A stretch of 64,000 bases of DNA from the NCBI GenBank assembly GCA_002917075.1, contig NTMA01000002.1:1-64000 (forward strand). The letters are read 5' to 3'. The translations under genes and the position numbers were made by a program. A model generated the notes under the pieces. That model had not been told where the DNA came from and ran no database searches. It worked only from the letters and a program-made list of their open reading frames with translations. The DNA comes from Hawksworthiomyces lignivorus (taxonomy: Eukaryota; Ascomycota; Sordariomycetes; Ophiostomatales; Ophiostomataceae). Shown here piece by piece: positions 62,001 to 64,000 of the stretch (within the stretch, counting starts at the first letter, position 1; every line of letters begins with the position of its first letter).

Positions 62001-64000
62001 AGAAAGCTAAACAGGGGGAAGCACAAAACAATACTCCGTACAAAGCGCATGTGGAGGTACTTGGGTTTTAGAAAATATGTATTGAGTACGGAGTACGACT
62101 CGTGTGGAATGACTTTGGCGCTCGTTGTGCCAGAGTCTATTAAAAGTTTCACCCTTTTTATTGCAACCCCCCACCTCTTTGTGAACTTTAGACCTGGCTT
62201 TTCTTCGTATCTTACATATGTCGACCAGGATTCTGTTTCATCAACCAAATCTTCGGCCACGGTCTAGGAGGGGCTCCAAATGGCTGGTCAACAGTACGCG
62301 TATTTGTCGACATCGACAACCCAGACACACATGGCTGTCTCGGTTTTTATTCGTCCCATTTGTACAGTTTCTGCTGAGATCCTTCTTATCTGTGCATCTG
62401 AAATAAGGGCCCCGAGCATCCAAAAGAACATTTCCTGTTGTGAGCTTTTTCAACAGAAGTTGCGAATACATACATGATCGAAGCGCACGCATAAGGATAT
62501 TCTAGCGTTACCATTTTTCTTTCCGCTGGCAGGTCTCAAGTCCATAGCGAAATTGACGATAGCAATTAAAAATCAAGCACCATCTGCTCTCCCCACCCAA
62601 CATTTCCCTCCTGCTTGGCAGGTTTAGCCTCTCGACCAATTTCCCCAATTCCCGTTCTGTAGCATGGTAGCATGGGGTGCATAGTAGGCACCATGATAAT
62701 TGTGCTAGAGCATTATAACGTGTATTATTATTTCGTTGCTGCAACGCTCTCTGTGTGATTCCGGTAGACTGGACTGGCTGTCCACGCTTTGTGCAAAAAG
62801 GTACTGGTCCCAAGGCGTTGTACCCGCTCCTCTATTTCCCTATCCCTGGCTCTGGCCCGTCCCTCTGCTCGTTCTCCGTAGTACAAGTAATATGCTGGGT
62901 TAAGTTGGGAGGTTCAGGCGTTGTATTTATTGCACATATGTCAGCAAAGAATCACTATTCCAGTTACGTCTCTGAAAATTGAGCACAGCCAAATTTGTAA
63001 AAAATCAAACTCACACCCGCATGAAGTGCCCCTGGATCCAAAAGCAGCGTAAGGCTAGCCTTTCTGTCAACTCTCAAAGTCTAATTATATTAAATGCTAT
63101 AATCCGAATAGACAGCTGTCGCTTTAGAAAAGCTCAGGAAGAGCACAAAAGCAGGGAGATGAGTACATGCATTCTCAGAGGAACATGGCGTTTCAGCAGC
63201 AGAACTTCACCGCTCCGCAAGTACATGTGCGCCTGTCCCATGAACAACAAAGGAACACTAGTATTGTCCAGCGCGCCACACGTTTGTCCAAGCTTTTAAA
63301 GATTTCTCGTCAGACTTCTGCTCCCCGGTTTGCCATCATTGTCAATGGCACCTCAAGCACTCTATGCATATGTGTATCGAAATGGCGAACAATACGATTT
63401 CTTCAGGCATATGAGAGATTTTCGACAGCAGATGGAAAGAAAATCTGGCGCTGGTGATTGGCTTCGGCAAGGCCATTATGCTCATGTTCAGCCTGTCTTG
63501 ACAAGTCTCTGCCAAGTGCTTTGGCAGGCAAAGGACTTAAAATATCACCATTCTGTCACGTACATCGAGTATTTCACAGACGTCCTTCGGACCCAAGTCT
63601 AGCTGGTACTTCATGTATGCTTGGTGTCAGATTCACGTATTGAAGTTCCGACAGCTTCCGGTTGCACACCTAGGCCTGTTAAAGCAGTCCGTGTGTGTAC
63701 TTTCTGTGAGCTCAGCACGGTGTTACGAAAACTTCTGGACAAAGCCAAATCTCTTTCTTTCTCCGTGTGTAATACTGTGCCCCATAATATGATACGCTAC
63801 TCAAGCACGCTTTCTGCGCGTCCCGCTTCCTGTACGAATACGTTTAATAACTGGGGAAATAAAGGGCAGCAGGCGACTTGATAACCAGACAGTACAACCA
63901 TACCCTTGAGCGTGCCGTGTACGAGTATTTTGCAATCATTTGTCCTTCTCTCAACCTGCTCCATTCGCATACATACGCAGACATGAGCACACACGTCGTA
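59020..64000. other. 5-kb gene-poor right end
   Basis: No gene I can support. The region includes the transporter 3' UTR near 59020-59150 and many short frames without motifs. TACTCCGTA/TACGGAGTA/TACGAGTA occurs at about 61122-61140, 61305-61314, 62034-62042, 62085-62093 and 63919-63927. No tRNA, 5S rRNA or transposase/reverse-transcriptase signature was seen. A long promoter for a gene beyond the right edge is possible. Confidence 0.45.

Overview
This window looks like nuclear chromosomal DNA of a filamentous ascomycete (Pezizomycotina, probably Sordariomycetes). The genes carry short introns (about 65-185 nt) with GTAAGT-like donors and CTAAC/CTGAC-like branch sites. Several products are typical of this group: a CFEM GPI-anchored protein, a PLS1-type tetraspanin, a Zn2Cys6 regulator, and a fungal member of the AnmK/levoglucosan-kinase family. 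I saw no rRNA, tRNA, CRISPR array or intact transposon. The species cannot be named from the sequence alone.

Left part (0-26 kb), mostly housekeeping: the 5' two thirds or more of a Vms1/ANKZF1 gene cut by the window edge (-), a full-length class II myosin heavy chain (-), a large Red1/ZFC3H1-like zinc-finger protein (+), a CFEM protein (+), Mediator subunit MED31 (+), RNA polymerase III subunit Rpc11 (-), a small ankyrin protein (+) and CTP synthase (-).

Middle (26-47 kb): a Dnf1-type phospholipid flippase (-), about 6 kb without a supported gene, a probable Nse6/SLF2-like (CANIN) genome-stability protein ending in a textbook PCNA-binding motif (+), V-ATPase subunit E (-), a NIPA-like magnesium-transporter-family membrane protein whose first exon is uncertain (+), and a 225-residue PLS1-type tetraspanin (-).

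Right part (47-64 kb): 3.6 kb without a gene, then three genes that may work together: a Zn2Cys6 transcription factor (+), an AnmK/levoglucosan-kinase family sugar kinase (-) and an MFS hexose transporter (+). A regulator, an anhydrosugar kinase and a sugar transporter side by side suggest a small anhydrosugar (levoglucosan) utilisation locus. This is the most interesting hypothesis in the window. The last 5 kb hold no gene I can support.

Exon boundaries were worked out by hand from splice signals, reading frame and known family motifs. Protein lengths and residue numbers depend on those models.
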